Shown here: positions 21,483 to 32,660 of the stretch, in pieces
Numbering within the stretch: the stretch's first letter is position 1
Layout of the letters: the number at the start of each line of letters is the position of its first letter
DNA from: Xenoacremonium recifei
Taxonomy: Eukaryota > Ascomycota > Sordariomycetes > Hypocreales > Nectriaceae
Assembly: GCA_012184525.1 (NCBI GenBank)
Contig: WOFQ01000010.1
Coordinates: 124,001-188,000 of the forward strand
Direction of reading: 5' to 3'
Length of the DNA: 64,000 nt
The notes under the pieces: generated by a model
Told to the model about the DNA's origin: nothing
Database searches by the model: none
What the model saw: the letters and a program-made list of their open reading frames with translations, nothing else
Made by a program: the position numbers and the translations under genes

Positions 21483-22856
21483 GATGACTATCGGCAACGG
21501 CGAGGCGTGCTTTCAAAGCAAAGAATGGAGCGCCGGTGACTGGCGACGGTATTCTATCGGAGCGCAAAGGTGGGTGTGAAGTGGGAGCTGTCTCGCGACG
21601 ATGAACCGGTCGGTGGCAAAGGGAAAAGGAAAGAAACAGGGCGGTCAGTGATGGACCTGGCGCCTGGAGCACCTCGTGTGCATCTGCTTTGCCGCGGCAC
21701 CAGATCAGCGACGCTGTTGGCGATGGTCCGGACGAGCTCGGTTGGCGGGTGGTGATGGTGAAGGAGAATGGTGTTGGGTGAAATTGTTACAGTTGCCTCT
21801 CAAAAGCCTTTGTCCTTTGAGGCGCCAGAAGACGCGCCCAGCAGAGAGTTGGTCTAAGCTCAAAGTGGAATGGCGGGGCGGAACCTCGAAGCTCCCTGCT
21901 GATTCAGCGCGAGCTCGAACTTCAACGTTGTTGATGCCTGAGGCTTAAGGCAGAATTTAATCCATCCCACCTAAGAGCGTCATCACGAATAGCATTACAC
22001 CAATACCACTTTTACGGATGCAGCATCTGATGCGATGCCCAATGGCACTTCTGATAATGCAGTTATTTTATCTCTTTCATGTCTTCCAAGCCTCTACCGA
22101 TCTCTTCTCGATGGGGATAGCTGACCCCCATGACCTCTCTGACCCCCCTTCATCGTGAGGTGAATTCATTGCCATGGCCTATCACTGCTCGAAAGAAGGC
22201 TCACGAAACTTCTATAACACCATCCTCCTGCCAGTTTTTAGTCTTTCCAGAGCCGCTATTTCTGTCTCTTCATGAGAAGATTTCAGCCCAATTTTCCAAA
22301 GGCGACTCTAAGTAGAGTATCCCATGCCAACCCCTACTATTGTCCTGCATTTGCTCTCCCCCTCATACAATCGAAACCTTCCTTATCAGAAGATCTAGCG
22401 ACAAGGCGATTTGCCACAGCAAATTAAAGTCGTATCTATCCCGTTTTCTTTTTGGTGCTATGCTATAGCCACGTTCATTGTGAGCGCTAGTCAGTCTGTG
22501 GGCTCTGCTATTGCAGCGCCACTTGTCATGCTCGCGAACGATCTCGACCTCAACGGAGATCAAAATGTCCCAACCTGCCCAGGCCACGCGGCCCTCTAAA
22601 CCCCACGATCGTCACTGAGGCCGCTTGGCTTCCATATCGCTTCATTTCAGGGTCCTAATCGCAAGTTTTTAGCGCGATCGACTCGGTGTGCCCGCCATAA
22701 GCTTCTTGAATAAGGTTTGTAGATGAGATCGGTCTAAGTCCGCTATACCAACTATTGATACTCAGCATTCCTTGCATTCTGGGCCACCATGTATTTTATG
22801 CCAACCGTTTTCCTCACATTCCCTCATGTTGGTTCTTTGTCAGTTCCAATTTGAAT
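21483..22856. other. Divergent intergenic region, RPB2 and GH45
   Basis: About 1.37 kb. The left 450 nt are G+C-rich and fit the RPB2 promoter and leader. The right part is more A+T-rich and should regulate the GH45 gene. Small open frames (61-90 codons) show no family resemblance. No TATA box could be assigned with confidence. Confidence 0.4.
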
Positions 22857-24309
22857 ATGATGCGCTCTTCATTTGCTACGGGCCTTGCATTTGTCCTTGC
22901 AGGCCCTGTCGCTGTTCGTGCTGCCTCTGGGTCAGGTCAGTCTACGCGATATTGGGATTGCTGTAAGCCTTCTTGCGCTTGGTCAGGCAAGGCTTCTGTC
23001 AGCTCCCCAGTTCTAACTTGCGATGCAAACGACAACCCGTTGAGCAACCCTGATATTACTAGTGGCTGTAACGGAGGCACTGCTTTCACTTGCACCAATA
23101 ATTCCCCTTGGGCAATCAATGACAACCTTGCTTATGGCTTCACTGCGACTGCAATCGATGGGGGATCTGAGTCGACGTGGTGTTGTGCCTGTTATGCGTA
23201 TGACTTCAATATTTGTCTCTCGGTGTGAACAAAAATTAACTTGTCTGATGTAGGCTCACCTTCACATCTGGTGCGGTGGCCGGAAAGACCATGGTCGTTC
23301 AGTCCACCAACACTGGAAGTGACTTGGCTGATAATCAGTTCGACCTCCTGATACCTGGCGGCGGCACTGGCATGTACGATGGATGCACTCCGGAGTTTGG
23401 GACTACTCTCCCTGGTGCTCAATACGGCGGTGTTTCCTCGAGAAGTCAATGTGCCAGTATGCCAACATTGCTTCAGGATGGTTGCTACTGGCGCTTCGAC
23501 TGGTTCAAGAACGCCGACAACCCAAGCTTCACCTTCAAACAAGTTCGCTGCCCTACTGCTCTGACGGCCATCACCGGCTGCGTGCGAGACGATGATTCAA
23601 ACTATCCAGTCTTCAGCGCCTCCTCTAGTTCTTCTAGTACCAAATCAACCACCAGCACCAGAGCCACTAGTACGGCAAGTGCAAGTAAGAATACCATTAC
23701 TGAGTACATCAACGATGTTTACACTAAGACGATACGAGAGGCTAACAGTTCCCAGGCAAGACATCAAAACCTGCCACCGTCACTGCATCCTCCTCCACCG
23801 TTTCCTCCGTCGCCTCCACCTCCACCGCCTCCTCCTCAAGTGGCAGTTCATCAAGCGCCATTGTTGCCCTGTACGGACAGTGTAACGGCGACTCTTCGGC
23901 CTATCCCAAAGGTGCGCTGACCTGCGCAAGCGGCTCGAAATGCGTATATCAGAATCCCTGGTATTCACAGTGCCTTCCAACCTCTTCGTCGAGCTCTTCG
24001 GGCTCAGCAGCTTCATCGGGGTCATCTTCAGGCTCGACAGTTGCCCTGTATGGACAGTGTAATGGCGACTCTTCGGCTTATCCTAACGGAGCACTGACCT
24101 GTGTCGGTGGTTCCAAGTGTGTATATTCGAACCCTTGGTATTCGCAGTGTCTTCCCGACTCTTCAACCAGCTCGTCGAGTGAGACTGTTGCCCTTTATGG
24201 GCAGTGCAACGGCGATTCTTCAGCTTATCCTAAGGGAGCTCTAACATGTGCGTACGGGGCAATGTGCGTATACCAGAATTACTGGTACTCACAATGCCTC
24301 CCTAAATAA
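22857..24309 (+). CDS. Secreted GH45 endoglucanase with three C-terminal CBM1-like modules
   Basis: Three exons (22857-23197, 23254-23684, 23756-24309) encode 441 residues. A signal peptide (MMRSSFATGLAFVLAGPVAV-RA) precedes the GH45 catalytic domain at about 24-230. The nucleophile/base motif STRYWDCCKPSC is intact, and the second catalytic Asp lies in GGGTGMYDGC. Many paired cysteines (WCCACYAL) fit the family. A Ser/Thr-rich linker follows, then three copies of a 39-residue CBM1-like module at 294-332, 353-391 and 402-440, each ending YSQCLP. The enzyme should cut beta-1,4-glucan in plant cell walls. Typical fungal GH45 enzymes have no CBM or one, so three in tandem is unusual. Two adjacent ATGs exist; either gives a working signal peptide. 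Linker and modules may differ in number between strains. Confidence 0.93.
23863..24303 (+). repeat. Three 117-nt CBM1-like coding repeats
   Basis: Units start at 23863, 24040 and 24187, separated by Ser-rich linkers of different lengths (60 and 30 nt). Within each, cysteine spacing is C-x13-C-x5-C-x9-C, whereas canonical CBM1 has x10 in the first loop. Copies 1 and 2 differ at four amino acids but at roughly sixteen synonymous codons, so the protein is conserved while the DNA has drifted. Confidence 0.85.
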
Positions 24310-24532
24310 ATAGATCGCCTTGAGTATTTAGTATTAGATGAAAATAGCGTCTTTACTTGCTCATACTTCAAAATTAGGGCGTCTTACCCTACGAAATATG
24401 TCTCTTTGCTTGCGCACAATTATACAAATCCCAACTCCCAGAATATCTAATCGCAATGATGTCAAATGCTTGTTTTCACCTCTGTCACAAAACTTTCGCA
24501 AATAAAGCCGCTCGGTCGTAAAGTTCCATAAC

Positions 24533-25993
24533 TTAGAATTGGCATAGGCCTCCAATATCGTCATCCATGGTCCAAGAACCCGCCAGACCCTTAACCTCGA
24601 CATCTTCCGTCTCCATCGGCACGCCTTGGTCCGGCTTACCAAGGAAGAAATCACCTTTTCCTTCAGTCTTGATCTGTCTCTTCATGAAGCGCCTGGTCCA
24701 CTCCTCGACCGCAGGCTCCCCTGTTTCATCCCTTGCCTGTTTCAAGAAAGGGATGAGAGCAGTGCCACCAGTGCCCTTCTGGTTCGTCTGATTCCGGCGG
24801 GATGCAATGGCGAGGTTCATGCGCTGCCGGGTAGCCACTGGGCTTCTTGATCTGCTGCGCGCGCGGACGGCCTTGGATGGCGTGATAATATAGCGGGTGA
24901 CGATGCCAATATGCTTGTCGCGGAAGTTGCTAAGCATCGCAAGGCAGGCATCATAGGCGAGGCATAGCTGAGTGTCGTTCAGATTCTCCTCAACGTATTC
25001 TCGGATGTTTGCGACTGTTGATACATCGTTCAAGAACCGGGCGTGAGGTCCAGGCATGTATCGCCTCATATCCATAATGAAGTTGTGGCGATGAGCCGCC
25101 CGACGCTCCGTCTCGGACGAAGCATCCTGCTTCTCTCCAGTGGGACGATGGTCGATTCCCAGCACAATGTCGAAGAATTGGATTAGACTGCTCTGAGCAT
25201 TGCTGCCACCACTGTACTGACGGTAGGTCTCGGTTCCAGATCCGTCCTCGTAAAGAACGCCGTGGGGGAGGCCAGCCTCACCCATGTTCTTGCTGCCAGC
25301 TAGGAAAGGTCGAATGCGGTTGTAGAAAATTACTGGATCGCAACTCTCGTGCATTCTTTGAAGGAGGTCGGTAAGGTCAGTAAGTCGCTCAGCAAAAGTG
25401 CGCAAGCAACGCGTGACGGCGCTAGAGTCTCCATGGCGAGCAGCAGCAATTGCTGTCAACATGAGAGAAATAATGGGGGCTCCTCGGGCCTCGATTGCGA
25501 CCGAGACAAGGTAAAACCAAGACTCGTCAAGGGCGCCGGTGAAAGTGTTAAGAGATGCGAGGTTTTCGAGGTTGTCGATATCCTCATCCATAAAGAGGGG
25601 CTTGAAGTTCCAGAGACAGACGGCAGCGTATGTGGCAACCGGAGGAATCTCGAGATGATCAGAGATTTCGAGGAATGGCACTGAGATTGACGGAGGAAGG
25701 CGATCTGAAGGAGAGTCACCGCCCCAAACATAGGCATGAGCCATGAAGGCAAGCAAAGAGTATGCGCGACGCCACTCGGCCTCGTGCTCAAGGCCTATGG
25801 TTGAGAGAACAGGCAACCGATCGATAACTCCTCGAAGACGGCGGCTCAGGACGAGGGCCTGGAGGTTTGCCACGATGGCCTCCCATTTGTTGTAATAAGG
25901 ATCCGGGAGACGAGTCAGAGGTAGGACGTCAGGGAGGAAGCCGTGGGTTGGCGAGAGGCCATAGTCGGCCAGCGCTGGAATGGGAGGCAGCAT
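24533..25993 (-). CDS. Indoleamine 2,3-dioxygenase
   Basis: A single uninterrupted frame encodes 486 residues from the ATG giving MLPPIPALADYGLSPTHGFL. The frame is open eight codons further upstream, but that extension starts with TTG. Family signatures are IPPVATYAAVCLWNF, MRRYMPGPHARFL and NFRDKHIGIVTRYI. The proximal haem-ligand His is residue 361 in FRDKH. The enzyme opens the indole ring of L-tryptophan to N-formylkynurenine in the cytosol, the first step of the kynurenine route to NAD or catabolism. The C-terminal about 110 residues past the haem site form a fungal-type extension with an Arg/Ser-rich patch. Absence of introns is notable here, where nearly every other gene has one. It converges with the GH45 gene. 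Confidence 0.95.
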   Translation of the reverse strand: MLPPIPALADYGLSPTHGFLPDVLPLTRLPDPYYNKWEAIVANLQALVLSRRLRGVIDRLPVLSTIGLEHEAEWRRAYSLLAFMAHAYVWGGDSPSDRLPPSISVPFLEISDHLEIPPVATYAAVCLWNFKPLFMDEDIDNLENLASLNTFTGALDESWFYLVSVAIEARGAPIISLMLTAIAAARHGDSSAVTRCLRTFAERLTDLTDLLQRMHESCDPVIFYNRIRPFLAGSKNMGEAGLPHGVLYEDGSGTETYRQYSGGSNAQSSLIQFFDIVLGIDHRPTGEKQDASSETERRAAHRHNFIMDMRRYMPGPHARFLNDVSTVANIREYVEENLNDTQLCLAYDACLAMLSNFRDKHIGIVTRYIITPSKAVRARSRSRSPVATRQRMNLAIASRRNQTNQKGTGGTALIPFLKQARDETGEPAVEEWTRRFMKRQIKTEGKGDFFLGKPDQGVPMETEDVEVKGLAGSWTMDDDIGGLCQF

Positions 25994-27235
25994 GGTGAAG
26001 GATTTGTCTGGATCCAACCCAGAGAGTTGCCAAAAGTTTCGTGAATGAAACTAACAAGAGACTTGCCACTCTGCTAGGGCTGTTGAAGACTATGAAGACT
26101 CTGGAGTTTGCGGGGGAGGCGTAAAAGAAAGACGGAGGCAACGGAGAGAAGGAAGCATTATCAAAGAAAGAGGGAAATAGACAAAACATCTGACAAACAA
26201 AATGGAAGCACCGGAAATCTGTAATCACGTTTACTAAAGTCTCCATGACTAGCACGCTCAACCACCATGAGGCGAAGAGGTTTCTAGGACGGCCGGGATT
26301 GGCCGATCGGTCGAGGGGACGTTATGAACGGCGCAAAGAGGATTAGCAGCGTGGCCGGCGTGGGGCCTAAAAGCCAGAGAAATCCAGGTGACTCTGGGCC
26401 GCTACAGTGCTGCTCCGTCTTCGGCCGGGGGAGCGAAGTAGAGCCTAGTTAGAGGCGACTTGGATTTTGTGTGTGATGGATACAAGACTCGAGGTAGCTT
26501 CTTGTCTGTTGGTACTTGCACGAGGACAACAAGGTTTTTGGCTGTCACTTCTCATTCTCGTTGACACGCGCCTATTTTCTGGGCAGTGCACCATGTCTTT
26601 GGGCAGAGTCGCATTTACTGCCGAGATGGAACGGAACTGAAGCAGACTCGGGACAACTCGTAATCCGGTATAGCATTGATTTGGATAAATCGCATAAGTT
26701 ATTGCCGCTCCTATCACATGTCCCAGGGACCTGCAACGACAAAAATGATTAAAACGGGTGCATGCGTATGACTTACAGCATCTATTTTGTGTCCCCCACC
26801 AGTTGGCGCACGTCCAGAGGGGCAGAAGATTCAGCGCAGTCGCGTTATATCCTCAAAACGGATGCAAGGTATATCGTGGATGGGACCATGAATAGAAATC
26901 CAGGTATAATTCCCCAAAATAAAATGTAATTAAAGTCTCCGTCATTAAAAATAGTAGTTGGCCTCTGCATTTTTAACATTTACAGCTTTCCCGCCTGTCA
27001 GGAACGTGGGATTAACCGATGATCGTTCTTACCTCTTTTGCTGCAGAATGGCCCGTGGGCAACCCACCCCACTCCCCGGGCACTGACGTACGAGGTAGGA
27101 GCGCTGGAGTGCACGGGCAGCACCTACCGCACCTACTCCGCGCCAGGCAGGTAGCTTCATAGATCTGGAGCTATCTCGCGACCTCCTCTCCCAAACCTCC
27201 CTGTCCAGCAATCGACGTCGGGGCAGAACCTCACG
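25994..27235. other. Divergent intergenic region, IDO and VPS23
   Basis: About 1.24 kb. A CCAAT box (ATTGG on +) lies at about 26298, roughly 300 nt upstream of the IDO start. The middle section near 26880-26990 is A+T-rich. No gene, RNA or repeat is supported. Confidence 0.4.
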
Positions 27236-28947
27236 ATGCCCGTCCAGCAACATGTCCTGAACTGGCTCTACAGCGTCTTGACCAGTGTATGTCCCCGTAG
27301 CTGCCCAAAACCTCTGCTGCCAGCTGGCACGCGCTGACCTGGAGCTCTCCTCTGCAGGAGTATCACGATGTGAACCGCGCCTACAACGACGTCGCTCAAG
27401 CCCTTGCCCGATATCCCTCGCTCGCGCCACGAACCGACGTACACAGTATGGATCTTCCTATATCGATGGTTCTTAGTCTCGAGCTGCCATACTAACCCCC
27501 CTCAGCCTTCTCCTCTGGCGCCAATGCCTTACTCCTCCACCTCTCAGGCACTCTACCCGTCAACTTTCGCGGTACCACCTATAGGTTCCCTGTGTCGATA
27601 TGGGTTCCCCATGCGTACCCTCGAGAGCCGCCAATGGTATACGTGGTCCCAAATGAGACAATGATGGTTCGCCCAGGCCAGCATGTTGACCCTCAGGGTC
27701 TGGTCTATCACCCTTACCTCGTAGGCTGGGCCGAGTTTTGGGATGTACGTGGCCCTAGCATGGTCATAACGCCAATAATCACTAACCACGGCATACAGAA
27801 GTCAAATTTGCAAGATTTCCTTGCCATTCTGACAGACATCTTCGCCAAAGAACCCCCCGTCATTTCACGACAGCAGCAATCCAGGCCTCCTCCGCCGCCT
27901 CAGCCGGAACCAACTCCTCCACCAGTCCCGCCATTGCCTCCGGGCATGGCTCCTCGTCCGGCAAGCCAAGTACAGCCCACGACGGAGCAGCCTCGTCCTC
28001 CTCCGCCACCACCCAAGCCGTATCAAACCACTTCGGCTAGCCCGGCCAGCCCTGGTACAGCTGGACCTCCCCTACCACCTCTTCCGGGGAGCTCAGTCGA
28101 TGACACGCGGAGGGCCTTACGCTACGATTCGGCACCTGCTCTGCCTCCACAACCAGGACGCCCAGAATGGCAGGATCCCAGGCTGCCACAGGCACTACCA
28201 CGGCAGCAAATGAGCCATGTGCCACCTCCCGAGCCGTCATTCATGCCCCAAACCCAATATTACAACGATGTGCAACCCCATACGCCCACACCTCAACGAC
28301 AATGGCAGGCAACACAGCAGCCCCTTGCTTGGCAACAGCCTGTCCCTCCTGTCCAAGCCCAGCCGAAGCCGCCCCCTCCACCTGATCTTCTTGACGCTCC
28401 CTTAGAGTTGGACATGCCTACATCGTCGACGGTTGCTCCCCCTATTCCCCCTAACCCGGAGAAAGACGCCCTGCTACAGCAACTGGCGCAAACCCTGTGT
28501 TCCATACGGATGAGAAGCCGGCAGCAGAATGACTCTAGTATGGCGGGTCTTCAAGCTCAACGAACGGCCATGTTATCTGTCATTCCAGCTCTCCAGTCCG
28601 AGGGCGGCCAACTGGCACAGCTTTCTAGTGTGCTCACGTCCAACTCAAATATTCTCCATGATGCGCTGCACAAAGCGGATGCAGTGGTGGAGGGTTCGAG
28701 GAGCCATCCAGTTCCCGATGTGGACGAGTTATTGGTAGCACCGACAGTGGTGTCGAACCAGCTGTACACGCTCGTGGCCGAGGAAAGGGCGCTTGGTGAT
28801 GCGATATTCATGCTGGGGCGGGCGGTCGAGCGCGGGCGCATCCCGCCAGCCGTCTTCGCGAAGATGACGAGGTCCCTAGCACGCGAGTGGTATCTCAAGA
28901 AGGCCTTGGTTCGTAAGATTGGCCAAGGGATGGGTCTAGCTTCGTGA
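27236..28947 (+). CDS. VPS23: ESCRT-I subunit Vps23 / TSG101
   Basis: Four exons (27236-27286, 27358-27445, 27506-27744, 27799-28947) encode 508 residues. The UEV (ubiquitin E2 variant) domain spans about 15-150: EYHDVNRAYNDVAQAL, then GTTYRFPVSIWVPHAYPREPP and GWAEFWDKSNLQDFL, where a catalytic Cys is absent as expected. A Pro-rich stretch (about 160-360) follows, then a coiled-coil and the C-terminal steadiness box (VSNQLYTLVAEERALGDAIF, AREWYLKKALVRKIGQ). Vps23 binds ubiquitinated cargo on endosomes and nucleates ESCRT-I for multivesicular body sorting. In filamentous fungi it also feeds pH signalling. The third intron is 54 nt, in phase and free of stops, so its retention would insert 18 residues within the UEV domain; the homologous sequence argues for removal. 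Confidence 0.94.
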
Positions 28948-29786
28948 TGCTGCGCTCACGAAAGGTGACAAGTCGACAAGCGAGAGGACAGCCCGCTACC
29001 GCTTGATATTGTTCCTCATGGACCCACGGACTATTTCTTGGAGGCTGGCCCGGGGCGATCGTCAGACGAATTGTGCACTAGGTGATCGGTGAGAGTGGTC
29101 GAACGGGCGGGAGGATGCATATGACACTAAGCGGTCTCGTCGTAGCCGTGGCGTGCAGCGGCGCCGGCATCTGAGGCCATCCAAGGGCCGCGACCACGGC
29201 ATCTAGGCGGATATTTGCGGAGAGCAGCCGCAAAAGGCAACGGTCAGCACGGTCCAAGGTTTGGCCAGGGCTGGACGATAGCGAAACCATCGATATGGGA
29301 TTCTCGCGTGCCAGTCGTGGGGTGAGGGTGAGAATGCTGGCGCAAACGCCAAACACCCATGGCGTGCGGCCCCTGCGCGAGAACAATACTAAGGCCGGAC
29401 GCCACAAAACCAGGAACAATATCAACACCAGAGACGCCCCGCCAAGCTAGCATTCTTCGCTTTGATGATAGTTCTTTGATACTCTCACATTCATCTGGCC
29501 ACGACAATACCAAGGAATTGGATGCAAAGTATATTATTCACATGTCCCAGTGTTTCTGATCTATCGCCTGCCATGCACCACCCACGACGACGGCCAAACC
29601 TAGTCTCGTCCACTTCCCCTGCCTCTACCCTCAACAACCCGCATCTTCGCACAGCTCTGCTTGCAGACAAGACTTCTACAAAACCAACAGCCGTTCCGCA
29701 CCAGCAACCCGGTTTTCATTCCTCACGTTCTTAACCCTTTTCTAACCAACGCACTCGTCGACGACCAACAACCTCAGACACGCAAG
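28948..29786. other. Intergenic, VPS23 to STE2-like receptor
   Basis: About 840 nt. It holds the VPS23 3' UTR and the receptor promoter. A short upstream frame, ATG at 29573 to stop at 29734 (53 codons), lies just ahead of the receptor start and could be a uORF if the transcript begins upstream of it. No other feature is seen. Confidence 0.4.
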
Positions 29787-30981
29787 ATGGCCGACTTCGA
29801 TCCTTTTACCCAAAACGTCACCTTCCTGGCGCCCGACGGCGAGACCCCTATCCAGGTCCCCATGCCGCTCATGGATGCCTTCTCCACGGAGACTGCGAGC
29901 ATCTGTATCAACTACGGCACGCAGATGGGCGCTTGTCTCATCCTGCTTCTGGTCCTTCTTGTCATGACCCCGTCGTCCAAGTTTCGCAGACTGTCCAACA
30001 TCCTCCACATCACCGGTCTGCTCATCTGCACCATTCGCATGGCTCTGCTGAGCGCCTACTTTCCGTCGTCGTTCAACGACATTATGGCGTACTGGGGCGG
30101 CGACTACGACCACGTGCCCCGGAGTGACTACAACGTCAGCATTGCCTCGACCATCTTCTCGTTCTTCCTGGTCATCGCCGTTGAGGCAGCTTTGGTAAAC
30201 CAGGCCTGGGCCATGGTCAGTCTCTGGCCCCAGGCTTGGAAATACATCATCTGCATTATGTCGGCTCTCATCTCGCTGGACACCATAGGCTGGCGCCTGG
30301 CGTTTACCGTCTTTCAAGTGCAGTCCATCAACACCCTCGTCCCTGCTTCGGCTACTCTGTGGGTGACCTACGCTATGGTCATCACGAACACCATCTCAAT
30401 CGCCTGGTTCTGTGCCATCTTCAACATCAAGCTGGTGATGCACTTGATCTCCAACCGCGGCGTTCTGCCCTCCTACAAGACCTTGACTCCGATGGAAGTT
30501 CTTGTTATGACCAATGGCATCCTAATGATTGTTCCGGGTATGTTTCAAGCCTTTGTGCTGAGATGGCTTGCGCTAACAGATGCTAGTTATCTTTGCCGGT
30601 CTTGAATGGGGTCACTTCGCCAACTTCGAATCAGCCTCGCTGACTCTGACATCGGTGGTGCTTATCCTGCCTCTGGGAACGTTGGCAGCGCAGCGTATGG
30701 CGCACACTAACACGTTCGCACTGGCATCTGCAGACTCGGCCACCTATAATGGCCTCCCCAACACGGCCACATCATCCATGAAGCCCGTCAAAGTCACCAG
30801 CTTCACGACAGCTCGTACAGGCACTACTGCTCAGGCCTCTGTCTTCTCGCGTTGTGAGGCCGGCATGACGTCTCAGGACCGCATCAACCCAACGTGCCTT
30901 GAGATGGGCGACTTCCACTCGGATACCGACCGTCACATCCAGGTCAACCGTGACTTTGAACAGCACGAGGAGAGGCTCTAG
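29787..30981 (+). CDS. STE2: Ste2-type alpha-pheromone receptor (class D GPCR)
   Basis: Two exons (29787-30537, 30587-30981) with a 49-nt intron encode 381 residues. Seven hydrophobic helices can be read, starting at QMGACLILLLVLLVMTP and ending LTLTSVVLILPLGTLA. The third loop carries LPSYKTLTPMEVLVMTNGILM, and the following VPVIFAGLEWGHF across the splice junction includes the helix-6 Pro conserved in Ste2/Pre2 receptors. The C-terminal tail is Ser/Thr-rich, as needed for desensitisation. Such receptors bind the alpha-factor peptide of the opposite mating type and signal through a G protein to the MAP kinase cascade. In Fusarium Ste2 also senses plant peroxidase signals for chemotropism. 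No pheromone precursor gene is in the window. Ligand specificity is inferred. Confidence 0.93.
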
Positions 30982-31668
30982 AAGACTCGCCTCTGGTATG
31001 AACACACGCACTATGAGGTTTAGCAGAAGGAAGAAACATATGATATCGATCTAGCGCGGGCGTCTTTAGGGAAAAGGCCACAATGCTAAGGCTTGGAAGC
31101 GAGTTTTTTCTTTTGCATCTTAGTCACCCACTTTGAGAGCGACATCGGGTCGCAGATTTATGTCGATTTGTGATCAGACAACGAAGACTGTATTTTTCGG
31201 CGAGAGGGGTCTGGGGACCGTAGTTTTAATACCTAGGTAGCAAGCATGAAGCGAAGGCGCAAGCATCTGAACGCCACCCGTTTCGGTAATTCTCTGCAAG
31301 TGATGGATTCTGGCTGAAGTTCCTCTGTTGGACCATGAGAGCATAATCGTCAACGGGCATAATGTACGAGATGTTCAATGATAAAAAGGGTCAAGCAGGA
31401 GTTCTGGGGTATTAATGGTACATGGATACACGTGCTTTTCGCACTAATGCAGGCTGATTACTTTGAGGTTGGGTGGGGACTTTTAGCTCACAGTCCGTCT
31501 CTCCACCCGCCTCGAATATAAGCGGCTTGCATGCATCAAGTCTCCCCAGGGCTGCCGTCATTTTCTCAATCAACTCCAACACTCGCATCCAGCTCCTCCA
31601 ACTTGAATACAACAGAGAAAGAGAGCGATAAGAAATCAAGAAGACTCTGACTCCGGGCATTCATCGAC
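30982..31668. other. Intergenic, STE2-like receptor to DUF3425 gene
   Basis: About 690 nt between two same-strand genes. No TATA box, repeat or RNA gene could be assigned. Confidence 0.4.
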
Positions 31669-32660
31669 ATGGACCAATTGGACAGTCCAAGTGAAGATCA
31701 GCTAGCACTCCAGCCAAAGCCGCAGTGTTCCCAGGCCTGGACGGCGACCGAAGACTGGACGGGCATGTCCAACGCTAAGAAGAGGCGGAGACTGCAGAAT
31801 CGTCTTAATCAGAGAGCATGGCGTGTGTATACCCACGGGGTGTGTCGTAGTTGAGTAGACCGCAAAGGGCAAACGACTAAGATGATGAATCTGTAGGGTC
31901 ACGGCAAAAGCTAAAGCACAATCCGAGTCCCAAGAGCAATGATAAGTCCCCGGATTCGTCAATGAACTCCGAGAACTCTGTGGCCTCTGGCAACGGAAGC
32001 AACCGGGAGAATTCAAGCCCCATCGAGAATCGCTTGGTCTGCCGAATGGGTGACTCAAGGAGGCAGCGTCTCGTCGAGCAGCTCACACGACAGGCATGGT
32101 ACGAGTATCAATCAGGAGCTCCTTGCCATGTGCATCTCCTAGCACTAACCAAGATCAATGTATTTCGAGCCCTAAGGAGCAACGCGGCGATTATTGGCTG
32201 CTCTGTGGAGTGGCTTGAATGCGACTCTTTATCCCGTATACAGCTCGACACTGACCCCAGCACTTGGCAGAGCTCTGGCCTTGCAGAACCTGGCAACTGG
32301 CCAAACGCTCTCCAACCAACAGGAGTGCAAAAAACAGTATCACATCACCCCTGGATCGACCTGCTCCCGTTAGCCCGGCTACGCGAGAACCTGCTGAAGG
32401 TTGTCGACGACATCGACGAGGACGCCCTCTGCTATGATATTGTGGATATCGGCGTAGAGGGCGGAGGTGGCGAGCCTGCCCTGATCGTCTGGGGACAGCC
32501 CTGGGATCCGTACGGGTGGGAGGTCAGCGTGGCTTTCCTTCGGAAATGGGGGTGGCTGCTGCAAGGATGTGATGAGATCCTCAACTCGACCAATTATTGG
32601 CGGGGAGTAAGAGGAGAGAGGCCGTTGAAATTTGGCACGTTGCTCCAAAGTCCACAATAA
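31669..32660 (+). CDS. bZIP-like basic region / DUF3425 protein
   Basis: Two exons (31669-31822, 31897-32660) encode 305 residues. Residues 32-57 read NAKKRRRLQNRLNQRAW and continue RSRQKLK over the junction, which is a bZIP-type basic region with the N(x)7R spacing. No heptad leucine zipper follows; instead comes a Ser/Asn-rich stretch. The C-terminal DUF3425-like domain then begins around HVHLLALTKINVFRAL and includes HHPWIDLLPLARLRENLL and the strongly conserved tail WGQPWDPYGWEVSVAFLRKWGWLL. Proteins of this class are abundant in filamentous fungi and are thought to be transcription factors, although targets are mostly unknown. The missing zipper suggests dimerisation through DUF3425, or DNA binding by another partner; that is inference. 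Confidence 0.85.

Noticed and set aside
21483..21497. Five-codon extension of RPB2
   Set aside because: It starts at a non-ATG codon; MADYEED is the expected start.
23863..24303. Regular repeats as a CRISPR-like or minisatellite array
   Set aside because: The units are coding, in frame, have conserved cysteines and unequal spacers; they are protein modules.
25994..26017. Eight-codon N-terminal extension of IDO
   Set aside because: It starts at TTG; the first ATG gives the family N-terminus MLPPIP.
22857..32660. A functional cluster of GH45, IDO, VPS23, STE2 and DUF3425 genes
   Set aside because: No shared pathway, mixed strands and large spacers; neighbours are probably coincidental.
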